NCBI GenBank assembly: GCA_958450325.1
Contig: OY288243.1
Span: 64,526,606-64,590,605, forward strand
Source: Agrostemma githago
Taxonomy: Eukaryota; Streptophyta; Magnoliopsida; Caryophyllales; Caryophyllaceae
DNA length: 64,000 nt
Reading direction: 5' to 3'
Position numbers and translations under genes: made by a program
Notes under the pieces: model-generated
What the model was told of the DNA's origin: nothing
Seen by the model: only the letters and a program-made list of their open reading frames with translations
Databases searched by the model: none
In this document: piece by piece, positions 12,187-24,200 of the stretch
Layout: the number at the start of each line of letters is the position of its first letter
Numbering within the stretch: the first letter of the stretch is position 1

Positions 12187-13939
12187 TGTGGACATGACAT
12201 AGGTCCACCCCGACGCGGCCACGCGCGGGTTTGGGTAGGCGAATGAATCTCATGGTAAGATTGATCTCGGGTCGAAATTTAAGTCGAAGTTGGAGTCGCC
12301 ACCGAACTTTGTGGGAGTTCGGGCCCATTCGAACCCACTCTATATCGTTGTGGACCGTACACAAAGTACGGCCCATTTCGATTTCAGAGTTTATGGGGCT
12401 CGCCCCTTTGCATTGCGATACCGATACCGTCACTACCGGTTATCGTGTATTGAATGACTCTCGTGCGCCAACGGTTTCGGACATCCGGAAACCGAGGTTC
12501 TGAGTAAGGGGTGAGGGTACGTGTTGGGAAGCCCACTAAGGACACCCAACCCCGCCCGCACTTAGCGGCCTCTACTAAGACATCATTCGTGTTTGTGTAC
12601 GCGCGCTAGTAAATTGATTAAATGATATGCAAACAGTGTTTTTGGCTAAGCATTCGAATTATATGTGAGCTACGTCATTTTAATGCATCAAAATCAGAGT
12701 CGAATTATTTAGCATGCGAGGTTCGCTTATAAAACGGTAAACATCGAAAATAAACATAACTCGTAAATAAATACAATATACACGGGCGGAAATACAACCC
12801 GGCCAAAACAAAAATAACGAACAAATAAATAGAATAATCGAATTAAAAAGCGGCAAATACTAACTATAAACGGACCCGTATATAGTAAATATAAACTAGA
12901 CCGTGAGTTGAATAAATGGACGAACTTCGATTAAATACACATTATATTGTGCATTAAACGGAGGACAGAGATTTTAATACGCGTTCGCGTATAGGACCGG
13001 AGCGTGATGCTAGCTCGATCCCGGATCTCGATGCCTTGTCCTGACATATCATGTTGAGAAAAATGACGTCTAGACTAGTCATGCATCGGATACGACTAAG
13101 GAGTCGTCGACACAAAATTAATCGTATAAGACGTTGGTCAAAGTCGTGAAAGTAACAAAATGGGATAAAATATATGAGTTTTGAAAACATAAACACGTGA
13201 TTGACTTTACACGTGACGACCAAAGTCGTAAAAAAAGACGAGGCCCGGATGATGTAAGAAGCACTCGATTTGCTTGGGTAAAAGGATCCACTCGAACGAG
13301 TCATGGCAGAGACTCGATCGAGTGAACCCTTGAAGGGTCTACTTCCCGGTTTTTGGGGTGCTACTCGATCGAGTGCCTCCTGTATGAGCTATTGCTCATT
13401 TCGAAAAGGTGATGGTTTCGAAATTAGTGATTTGTTTATAACCGATTGTCAGCCGAGTCGAATATAAATATGGCATAATTTATATTCGGCTCGGTTTTTG
13501 GTACCCGTAACATTTTATGATTATGAGACCGGCGTCAGGATTTATATAGGAATGAAAAATTTGATTAGTGATGTAATTGTCTCCCTCCGCGTCACGATAC
13601 CGATACTAATCCTTACGGATTATGTGGTGTCGATTTTCGCGTCAACGGGTTCCGTACTAATCTCGAAAATGGAATCGGACGCGTTCAACTACGAACGACC
13701 ACGATCACGTTACGCCCTTGAGTGCTTGGGGCGACGCTCCTCGAAAGGGTGTCACCTCCGTCGTGACTCGTAAGGGATTAAACGGACTTGGAGCGGTTGT
13801 CGTAGTCAAACGAGTTTGACCCAAAATTTTACTACTATGTATATATACGCGATATTAATATTGACGATAAGAAGAACGAAAATTAAAATGCGATAAAGAT
13901 AAAAATGTTAGTGTTAGAATTAGTATGCTAATAATGATA

Positions 13940-13964
<25 letters not shown>
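12187..13964 (-). mobile_element. LTR-1: 5' LTR, 3' part (R/U5 side)
   Basis: In minus orientation the LTR ends ATGTCCACA at 12187. The sequence is shared with the LTR-5 and LTR-3 LTRs (for example the block around 12190-12560). It continues to a (TA)n tract at 13940-13964, where a Mutator-like element interrupts it; the other part is 20000-20835. ACTCGATCGAGT palindromes occur at 13312-13323 and 13363-13374. Confidence 0.85.
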
Positions 13965-13982
<18 letters not shown>

Positions 13983-14577
13983 TAAGTTCCTATGAGTCCA
14001 TTATATATATTGAGTCTCTAAGTCCTCATCCCATCCGTTGGATGGGAGATGGATCAAGGGACGAGATAAATCACTAGATTAATAAAAAAAAAAATACTGC
14101 TCCAACAAAATAGGAAGGAGAATATTATTGTAACGTATCATTCACATTCATTCAGTCATTCATTCTCTCGTTCAGTAATACCGTTTCCACCGCTTTCTTC
14201 TTCATCGCTCTCTCGCCCATTCAATCATTCATTCTCTTGTTCGTCGTTCTTTCTTCAAAATCACACGATCAAGACCACATTCAGTCAGTCATCGTCTTCA
14301 TCGTGAAGGTACCATTTATTTCAATACCACAATCGCGAAGACATTCAATCAATAATCGTGTTCATCGCTGCGATATATGTTCGATAAATCCGCCTTCTCC
14401 TTCTCATACAATGGCTGATATGCAAATCGTAGGAAAAACAAACGGTTAGTATATACATTGTAGTTTATACTGGATATTCATAATACGATATAGGTTGATA
14501 CTAAATTACCAGCTTCTGATTATAGGTTGAACTGCATATTCATCATACGATATCTGCGCACACAATTCCTTTTTTTT

Positions 14578-14722
14578 GTTATTTTAGTTCAAATGTTGTG
14601 TTACTTTAGTGTAGAGTGTCTGTTATTTTAATGTCAGACTTCTATTACTTTTATTGTCTGTTACTTTAATTCATCGAAGATGTTACTTTAGTTCTACACC
14701 TCTGTTATTGTAATTCATTAGC
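14578..14722 (-). repeat. Subterminal array of GTTACTTTA-type units (left side)
   Basis: Seven or so loosely spaced copies of GTTACTTTAGTT, GTTATTTTAATG and close variants. They are the reverse complement of the AAAGTAAC units found on the right side of the same element, so the motif is inverted between the two halves. Confidence 0.7.
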
Positions 14723-14796
14723 GAGTAATGGGATATATAAAACTGCCATATTTAAATTGATTATACATTCCCATGCACTGTTAAGTTAGTACATAC

Positions 14797-15235
14797 CGTT
14801 TGTCGCAGACTAAAAAACGCCATCTTCGGAGAATTACCCGACACACTCCCGTTTGCGGCGAGGCTGTTCATAAGCATTGACCAGCACTCGACAACAGATA
14901 ACGACATGTCAGTACCCGGGAGCATGGACATCACATCATCCCGGGTCATTAAAGCCAACGGTGAATACTCCGCAACCAAATTGCTGTATACAGGACAAAT
15001 CAGAAGGCATTGCGAACAAACAACTGAGTGACAAGAATTTAAACAACAATATATTCACAATATGTGTGGTGTTCGTCTGATTACCTGCCGTTGTAGCTGC
15101 TGTGCTGAAATAAACAGTAGTCCACGACATTTTTCCGCATGACGGGGAGATTGCCCAGCAGGGTCTTGTTATTTGCAAGGAACGGGCATGCCATCGCTAC
15201 ACTGACATCTGCTTCGCCACAGTCAATGGAGCAGC
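14797..15235 (-). pseudogene. Second, partial ULP1-like unit (duplicated front half)
   Basis: Minus-strand coding segments about 15082-15235 and 14797-14985. The first reads LGCSIDCGEAD ... GNLPVMRKNVVDYCLF and parallels the upstream unit (LGCSCDCDAPD ... SVLSVRKDVIDYVFC). The second reads DMSLSVVECWSMLMNSLAA and parallels QLSNAVIDSWCILMNHLAA. So the front half of the protease region is repeated after the end of the first copy. The catalytic half is absent because the element's end region follows. There is no independent start codon that I trust. Confidence 0.6.
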
Positions 15236-18200
15236 CTAAGCCGTCGCCGTCCCCGTCCCCCTGGCTCGACTACCAAGAACAGATAATGGCTCGTTGGTGT
15301 CCGGTGATTTGAGCGCGGTTTCTGCAGAGGGAGTTTCTGAAGTTGATGGTGGACCGCGGCTCTTTTTAGAGGGTCTCACGTCGGGGATCGGCTCTCCGGA
15401 CCTCTTTCCAGACTCACTCACAGACGCGGCAACATCTGACATGGTCTTACTGATGGCAAGGTTGGCTCTATCATTTACAAAGGAGGACACCCGCGATATC
15501 AACACGTCCCTCTCCTTGTTAATGTCACAGAGACACAACGTCGCGGCAATTTCTGCCCTGTACAGATTGTTCGCCTCGCTCGTGCCCAATGGACAGTCGA
15601 ACTCCTCCCCGGCGTACAACATCATGTGTATCAAGAGGTATACGCCGCAATCATTAGCCGAGAACCCGCTGCCTTGCCATCTGAACGGATGTTGACAAGA
15701 GGGAACGAAGAGACACTGGCCCCCTTGTTGATGCCTCGTTGGACCATATACTTACCCATTTCTTCAGCCTTGGTGACATAAAATAAAATAAAATAAAATA
15801 CATATAAGAATGAGAAAATGACGAAAAACCATTTGTTTTTTGGTCGCCCTTATATAGAACGTTTTGTAAAATGTATACCAAGATGAGCAGACTTACTGAG
15901 AGCCGTGCCATCCCAACGTATGGAAGACTTTCAAACTCCCCCTCATCGTAAGACCTATTATCAAGGTATTCAATCCGCCGTGACAAGAAGTTGATACACG
16001 CGCAGCTGAAACGGTCATTGTTTTCCGACAGCACCGGAACAAAAACCTGTAGTTAGGGAATGGGCATCGCGTTGGTGATTATAATTGAGGAGGAAGCTTA
16101 CAAAAATATGGGGTCTAAAAATCAAAAATACCAGGTCAGAATCTAGATCGAGATTCCCTTCATTTTCTTCGAGCCATATGTTCCAAAAGTTGAACATTTC
16201 TTCGCTCATGTCCACCATGACACCACGCTTTCTGCTTCTCCAAATCTGGAGAGCTGTATCCTGCATTATATTTGTTGGAGTAACAGGTCACTATCATTAG
16301 AGTGACGCACAAACTGCATTACAGTAACGCAGTCATAGAACTACAGTAACACCCTTTTTTTGCATAAATATTTTATGTCGACTGATATGATGACATTATA
16401 TGAATATTACTAGAGTTTGTTGATGATGTTATACTTATCGTTTTTGGATGAGCAAGTGAATAAATTAGCCTACGCTGTGGCTGACACCGAAGAAGCAACG
16501 TGATGTCCGCCGCGGTGCAGATTGAGCAGCTGCCAAGTGATTCATAAGTATGCACCAGCTGTCAATTACAGCATTCGAAAGCTGCTCTCCAGGCGCCAGC
16601 GTGGCCAACTCACCACGGGGTATGTTGAAAAAGTCACTGAACCTCACAATCATCTCCCTGCAAATATTCGAACGGATTATGTAACATTTAACGAAACCGA
16701 CAATAAAACGCACTAACAAAAATTAGGTAATGTAGACCACTTACGATGTACTGTATTTTTCATTTTTGCAGAAGACGTAGTCAATTACGTCTTTCCTCAC
16801 AGACAAAACAGACCTGAAAAGCCTGCTATCCCCACGCAGAAACTCCGACAATGTAAGCTGGTCAGGATCCGGGGCGTCGCAGTCACAAGAGCACCCAAGC
16901 CTCTCATCGACGACTTGCATGCATCCCAACCGCTTGTCAGAATGAAAAAAATAGGGGTGGAAGACCCTCCTACCGTCTACTTCCACTGACAAACCCTCAC
17001 CGACCTCCTCGTCTCCAATTCTGTCAATATCCCACAGTGAAAGCACTACCTGGCGGTCACTGTTTAAATTCAATCCCTCTTGAATAACCTCGTTAACCTC
17101 AGCCGTCGAGTACAACTGAATGTTAAGATCATCCTCCTCAACTTGATTTGTATTTTTGGCCTCAAATACCGGCCCCTGCAACGACAGCTCCCTAGCGCGA
17201 CTAAGCGCCTCACAGCCTTCATCCACCACCCGATATAGCTCTGCTCCTCCCCAGAATGTCTGGGATGCTTGTGATGGCACCGGGTCTTCGGGTAATGGAT
17301 TGCCCGATGTTATCCTCCTGATTTTCGCAGCATGTGAGACCCACCAGTCATGGAATGCGATTGCATTCCTTCCCATCATCAGATGGATCTGATGGACATC
17401 CTGCATGAAACATATAATTGTGTTGCAAATATGTACTAAAGTAACAGTGAACCTCACGTATAATAATTGTGCTGCAGATATGAAACAACAATTGTGTTGC
17501 AAATCATGTAGATGACTCAGGTTAAAGTAAGGGAATGTAAGAATTAAAGTAACACATATTGTTAACTAAAGTAACAGATAATATGTAAGAATTTAAAGTT
17601 ACAGTGCATGGAATGTATAATCAACTGACAGAATGTGTAGAGAAAAAGAGAGTGGACACTAAAGTAACAAATAATGTCAACTAAAGTAACAAATGGTATG
17701 AATTAAAGTAACATATATATGTTAGATCAATAATGTAGACGACTCAGGTTAAAGTAACGGAATGTAAGAATTAAAGTAACACATGTTGTTCACTAAAGTA
17801 ACACATAGTAACAGAAGATATGCTAGAGTAACATGCAGATTTACAGTCATCCCAGATTTTCATCCTTACTGATTCCATGGTTTCAAAGTCAGACACATAT
17901 TCATTAACGAATTAATGACATGATTACTTACGTCGACCGCCCTGGCCCTCAGTTCACTATCATCTTCAAGACCACGAGAAAGTTTGATGGTGGTGAACTT
18001 ATCGCGCTCCTGTCCAGGCAATGCACCATCATCAGTGTAACGGTTCTCTGTAATCTTCAACGGCGATGACGCGTCTCCCCCCCCCCCACCACATGTACAC
18101 AACGGGGGTACACCACATCAGATCGGGTAAGCCGGCCCAGCCCACCACCAATAAACTCACCGGTCAGCCGATCAAGCATGCGTTTACCATCCCAGTGTTT

Positions 18201-19051
18201 GATCAAAGGGAGATCACAGGGGCAGGGGAGATTGCGGTAGGCAAATCGCTGGAAGTAGGTAATCATTAAAAACGGCACACAACCAAGTAAGTATGACCGA
18301 CTACGGTAAACAGAATCCTCGCACGCCTTCGCCAGTCCGTCCAGAATGAACGTGCACTAGTCAAGGTTTTTAATCTACTATACATCTTGCACAGCCTTCA
18401 GTAGCCTCAAATCAACCCCATGATTGGACGTCGGGTTGAAGAATATCGACATGCTGTAGAGAACGAACATCCTACAGAACATCTCTCCACCCTCTACATC
18501 ATCCTGCAGTTTCTTAAGGACCTTTGACAGAGGGATTGCATCACTTTCATTGAAGATCTGAAAGTCACCCCTCCACTTTTTCTTTAGCTCCACGACAGAC
18601 TCCTCTTCGGCCGCCTTCGATCGACCCATCGGCAGCAGTTCAACAGGGTTCGGTCCGACTGGAAGGAGGAAGCAGTCATGCACATCATACTTGGTTACGA
18701 GGAACTGATTGCCCCCGCACCTAAAGATCAGCGTGTCGTCGCTGAATAAAGACATGAAGTTAGTGGCAAACTTTAAAGGGAAGCTCCTAAGGCCCATTTC
18801 AAATACACCCCAAAACCGATCTTTGAAAGCGCCTCCCGCTGCCTCTGGTTTAAATTAGATATTAGATCAACAAGGAACTTCGGCCTGCATCTGATGGACG
18901 ACGAACGGTCGACGTCGGCTTCACCAGCCTCTTCGGTAACTAGTTTCTTCAACTCTGAAGGCTTGACAACAATTTTCTTTGCCCGTTGAACTCGCTTCTT
19001 ACCTTGACCCTCATTCTCACCAGCACCTACAACCTTACCTCCTTTTGCCAT
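15236..19051 (-). pseudogene. ULP1/C48 cysteine-protease-like gene, broken
   Basis: Apparent start at 19051 (MAKGGKVV). Probable exons: 17932-19051, 16745-17400, 16474-16657, 16132-16260, 15897-16046, about 15236-15769. N-terminal part: basic stretch, then a DUF1985-like block (IFRCGGNQFLVTKYDVHDCF). C-terminal part: ULP1-like, with VIDSWC, FVPVLSENND, ACINFLSRRIEYLDNR and the cysteine motif NDCGVY. The family removes SUMO or similar tags. Damage: frame change near 18813; three stops near 18360-18378; frame change at a C-run near 18078-18090; frame change near 15660-15690. The histidine expected in the HW position before CINF is replaced (NDRF), so activity would be lost even if translated. 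The tail after the protease is Ser/Pro/Lys-rich. Confidence 0.75.
17437..17835 (+). repeat. Dense AAAGTAAC repeat cluster in an intron
   Basis: About a dozen copies of TAAAGTAACA and near variants in 400 bases, inside the intron between exons 16745-17400 and 17932-19051. Spacing is irregular (about 20-40 nt) and the spacers differ, so it is not a simple tandem array. Confidence 0.8.
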
Positions 19052-19129
19052 CTGAAGATGTATTATTGTGAGAATAATGCCAATGATACAAACTGAATAG
19101 AGTATTACATAACCCTCATCCGCATTATA

Positions 19130-19405
19130 CTAACACCAAAGTAACATATCATGTGAATTGAAGTAACCCAATAAAAGTTGGAGAAAAAGGATCCTTGTTC
19201 ATGGATCTACGCATTACAGTAACAGAAATTATATATTAAAGTAACATAATATACGAATTAAAGTAACAATAAACACACACATTACAACACGATGCATGTA
19301 ATATGGTATCAGCAGAGTGACAAGCTTAGTTCTATAGGTTATTCATTAAAATACCAAATGATACCAGTTAAAGTAACAAGTAATGTTCATTAAAGTAACG
19401 AAAAT
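19130..19405 (+). repeat. AAAGTAAC repeat cluster, right subterminal region
   Basis: At least seven AAAGTAAC or AAGTAAC copies upstream of the ULP1-like start, in the same orientation as the intronic cluster and opposite to the left subterminal cluster. Confidence 0.75.
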
Positions 19406-19999
19406 AACATGCAGGGGAGACATGAGAAAGAGAGAATGTATATAATCAAAATCAGACATAAAGAACTAATCAAGAGTGCATTCTAGATACAAATTGAGAG
19501 AAATAAAACAAAAACAATAGAACACAACCTAATTAAAACCACAGAAAAAACCTTAATTTACCTTATGTTTAGAGTTCAAATCTGATGTAGATGCGTCGTT
19601 GATGAATGTAGTCGATATGAGCGAAGAGAAGACGATGACGAGCGAAGAGAAGTCGAAGATGAGCACAGATGAGAAGACGAAGATGAGAGTAATGAAGGCG
19701 GGAGTGTTTCAGAAATCGAAATAAACTTTACTCTAAGAGGAAACGTGTAAGCGGTGAGAAGTGATGTAGGCGGTGAAAAGTGAAAACTGAAGAGTTTGAC
19801 AGAGAGGATGGCTTAACAGAGAGGATAGGCGGGAGAAATCGAAGGAAGAGAGAGAAAATAAAATATTTGTGAATAGATATTATGGTTATTTCCATAATTA
19901 TGAGATTAAATCTTGCCCATTCATCTAACATTGAATCAACGGTTAATATGAGGACTCACGGACTCAAAATATATAAGTGGACTCACCTGATCCCACCTC

Positions 20000-20835
20000 T
20001 ATATATATATATATATATATAACGAGATAGAGAGAGAGAGAAAGAAGAGAAAATGGGTGGATGACACCCTCAACCTACATGCTTAAAATGGCCTCGGACA
20101 CGGACTCGTAATAGCGATGGGAGCGCGGGAGTATCGAGGATGTAAGTAGAGTTATGGTGTGTGTGTTTGTATGGAGATAATTTATCGATTTTTCGAGGGA
20201 TAAGGACCCGGTTTATGCTTAGGGTTGCTTAGGGTTGTAGTGTAGAGAGGATGGAGGGATTAGGTTTGAAAATGTAGGTTTTTTTTTGCATGAGAAAATC
20301 TGTTTTTTGTGAAGGGTTTGGAGGGGGGGGGTATTTATAGAGTACACCCCTTAACCTAGGGTCACTCGATCGAGTGCCCTGAAAAAGAGGGACTGATCGT
20401 TTTTTGTAGCTCCACTCGATCGAGTGAGGTCAATCCACTCGATCGAGTGGATCAGGTTGGCGAGCCATTTTAGGCAAGGGTTGACTTTTTTGAATTTTGA
20501 AATATTGATTGGGTGCTTGTTCTAGAAGCTTTGTATTTGGCTGGTTTATGTGACGGATTCATCTTTGACCGGGTTTTGACCCGGTCGCCAAAAGACGGTT
20601 TTTATTTTTGGTGTCGGTTTTGGCCCAAATTAGTCTCATTTTATTGGAAACGACCCACTGGGCCTGGATTTGAGGTTGGTTTTGAGAGATTTGTACTCCG
20701 CTAAATTCCCACGTCGGATGTTATTGATTCCGAGTCCGTATTCGAGTATATCAAGTCACGTTTGCGTCCGATCATCATCGGGTGTTTTGTCGGGAACTGC
20801 TATAGACACTAGCAGGCAAAATGCGGGTGTCTACA
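20000..20835 (-). mobile_element. LTR-1: 5' LTR, 5' part (U3 side)
   Basis: In minus orientation the LTR starts TGTAGACACCCGC at 20835. It has a TATA box CTATAAATA (20332-20340 on the plus map) and three ACTCGATCGAGT palindromes upstream of it in LTR terms (20364-20375, 20414-20425, 20437-20448). With 12187-13964 the LTR adds up to about 2.6 kb. Confidence 0.85.
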
Positions 20836-21288
20836 CTTTTGTGGAGTTGTAATGAAATTACGTTTATGTGTTCGTTTTCATCGTTCGCTAGTGGAGTCAT
20901 ATTCGTTTTTAGAAAAGTTGGGTTTTAGGAAAGTCGGGTTTCTCTCAAGAAGAGACGGTTTTTTTTACGTGAGAGAAAACAAAACCCGACTTTAGAATGT
21001 TTGTTATTTTGAATGTTTGAAATTATTATGATACGAAAATGTTATCAATATTTTGAGTTATATTCGTTTTCATCGTTCGTTAGTGGAGTTATATTCGTTT
21101 TCATCGTTCATTAGTGGAGTTATATTCGTTTTCATCGTTTGTTTTCGTGTAAAATTGTATAAAAAATCATACTCGTTAGACGAAGAAATACGTTTTTTTG
21201 GTTTTGTTTTTACGTTAGTACGTATATATTTTGTTGATAAATTAGGGGAATTTGTTGATTGTGTGTTTTGTAACTAATCCGTAATATT
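20836..21288 (+). repeat. MULE 5' region with 31-bp direct repeats
   Basis: No gene is seen. A unit of about 31 bp (GAGTTATATTCGTTTTCATCG core) is repeated about three times at 21045-21145, with a further copy at 20870-20905. Between them, 20925-20985 is an imperfect hairpin that matches 11357-11417 in inverse orientation and may be an old MULE terminal repeat. Confidence 0.5.
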
Positions 21289-24200
21289 TTGTCGGTGTAT
21301 CAGGAGGACTTTGGTGGCGACGGTATCGACTATCGTTGTTGCTTTATTTTTGGGCCACCGTTCGGTACTTCTGACCTAGCATTCAACTACGCTAATGAGA
21401 TAGTTTTGGCTCTTGGGTTCAATTTGGTGAAAGCGAGTAACAAAACGCAGAGTAATGTTAACCCGAACCGTCTTGGTCAGAATTACTTCAAATGCGACCA
21501 AAACGAAAATCCGAGACGAGGTGTCAAGCGTTCTCAAAAGATCGGTTGTAAGTTTTGGGTGAAAGCGTGCGAGAGCTTAGACAGGGAATGATGGATTCTA
21601 GCCATCTGTCCATGTGGCACGCACAACCATCCGTTACGGGTTTACGATGATGGGCACAGACGTCTAGCCGCCCTTGATGAAGGCGAGAAGGAGTTCCTCG
21701 TGAACAATCTTCGGTCGCATTTTACACCGGCCCAAATCCACGAGGGCCTTCATCAAAGAAACCCGTAGAAACCACGACCCTCCATTGAGACGATATATAA
21801 TATCGGGGCGAAGTTGAGGGCGCAGGCAAGGGAAGGTCGTAATGCCATCGAGCAGATGATGGTACTAGCGCGTCGGGGTCGGTACGTCCACTTCTTCTTC
21901 GAGAACGAGATTACGAGCGTCGTGGAACGTGTATTCATGGCTCACCCCGAGTCCGTGAAACTATTTTGTACGTGGTCTTACGTTGTCACCATCGATGCGA
22001 CCTACAAGACAAACATGTACGATATAAAGTTAGTCGAGATGATTAGGGTAACACTAGTTGGGAAACCTTTTGTAACAACCCGGATTTTCGATGACTTAAA
22101 ATAACAGATAATGCGGAAAGTTATCCAAGTCATTTAATTAAAATTATATCAGAGTGTAAATAAATCCGGATCGCTACGGATCCTTACAACAAACGACTAT
22201 TAATTACATAGTCTTGATTCACTTAGTACAGAATATAAATTTCATTTTTAAGCTAAACATATTATTAAATCTCTCACGCTCGAGTTCCCCAACATCTTAG
22301 ACCTGCAAAAAAAATAATAATATAGTGGACGCTGAGCGGGACAGCAACCAAGCCGTTCATCTAACAACACCTCGAACACATAAGACAATCATGTGAATAA
22401 CAAATAATATGCTTACAAAAATATTAAAGGATATCACGTAACAGATAGTTTCCTTTAATTCAATTAATCAACATGTGAGGTGATGAAGACGGTAAAGTTT
22501 AAAAGATGGGACTTTGGCAGCCATTTGATTTTAAAATCATTTTTCACGTAAACAGAGAATAAACACACGAGTCGTGGCTCCTAGTATCACCGCTACACCC
22601 TATTGGCTTGCATCTCATCAATAGAAGTAACCGTGTTACCAACTCGTAGACCGAACCGATCTTATGAGGTTTACATCTCACCCATAAGGGCTCAATTGGG
22701 CCCGAACTTCTATTATATTATACGTTTATTCAAACGGGGCTCTGGGCTGAAATGAAAGCTGATGATTACATTCTCTGCATCACCAAGAGGAAACCCGCAG
22801 TTTTCAGAATCCTGTTCTGCCCCCGCTACCTAGGTGATAATACTGATCAAGTACTTGTCTATATGTGCGCCACATACCCTACGCAGACTCTTGAACCACA
22901 GCTCTCACTGCCGTAGGACGACTACCTTAAACACTAGGTCGACACTCGGACCGCAGCCTCCGAGTTTGCTTTTCATTGCAGTCGAAACACCACGCATGGT
23001 AGAATCCAACACAAGCTATTCTTCCCAGACTCGCATCGTAAACTTTATATAAAAGTCGCCCGTGAACAAATAGTACATTATTTGGTGACCTTCAATAATT
23101 GGCCGGACTCATTTGAAACAGTCAAATCCTCAAATACTTTCAGTGTGACAACGTTATATTTTAATCCTCAAGTGTCACCCGAAACATTATATCCCAAATA
23201 TCGTAATATTTTTAAAATAGTAAATTCTTTAAAATCAAGTTTTATATAAAAATAAAATTTAAGGTATAATAATAATAAAAAAATATTATTTTAAAATTTG
23301 AAGTTTTATTTTAAAATTTAAAGTTTCTGTAAAATATAAAAGTTTCTAAAAGAGTATGACGTAAAATCATTTTTTAATATTTATGAATGTCGTCTAAATA
23401 ATTTCGTAATAAAATAAATTCATTTATTATAGAAAATGAAATTTATAAATCTTTACCTATATAAAGATAATAAGTGAGTTTTATTAAAATAAAACATTTT
23501 ACAAGTTACTAATTTACTCTATATTATAATATATAAACGAATGTAAAAATACTAAGGAGAATTAAATATGACCGAAATTACAATTATATAAAATACATAC
23601 AAAATATAAAGTACATAGAATAAACATACATAAAAAATAGAATTAAATAAAATACATTGAAAATGATATAAGTAAATGTTATCATTTTAAGTTCTTTTAT
23701 TCATTTTCTCGTTTTTCAAATAAACAGAAATGTAAAGGTGATAAATAAATTAAACAAGTGATAATTTAGTCGAGTTGAATTTAGTCGTAAATAAATGTAT
23801 AACACAAATAAAATATCACGTAACATTTTTATATATATAAGTAATTTAGTCGTACAAACAAGCCTAAATATTTAAATAAGCAATTTATTAAATTACTAAC
23901 ATAATATACTTATATATAAGAAATGTTGTTAGAAGAAAAGTTTGGTTACCTTAATAGACTACTATTTATTAACGTTATTAAGAATCAAAAGTCAAAGTGA
24001 TTTGACCCAAATACGGTACTAGAAAAGTGATCCCGCCAAATACTGGATAGCTCCTCACTCCCAATGCTCCAATTATAGAAAATGACGGAGGAGTAAATGT
24101 AGTGTATAGTACGGAGTATATAGTACGTAAATAGAAGTAGTACGTAGTAACAAGTAGTATGTACGTATGGTGGGTATATATAGTAGTGAAAATGTAGTGG

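Larger units (their letters stand above)
13965..19999. mobile_element. Mutator-like element carrying a ULP1-like gene, inserted in the LTR-1 LTR
   Basis: A 6-kb insert lies within a (TA)n tract of the LTR. Its ends are diverged inverted repeats: 13985-14045 on the plus strand resembles the reverse complement of 19935-19990 (both carry GAGTCCA, a TATATAT stretch, TTGAGTC, AGTCCTCAT, CCGTTG). A terminal GAG at each side and a TA-rich duplication are plausible, but the microsatellite blurs the exact ends. No transposase is seen inside; the cargo is a minus-strand ULP1-like gene. ULP1-carrying MULEs (Kaonashi type) are known in plants; assignment to that group is inference. Confidence 0.65.

Noticed and set aside
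12101..12503. ORFs on both strands in the LTR-1 end
   Set aside because: They lie in U5 LTR sequence that recurs at 38823, 46078 and 62580; no protein family is recognised.
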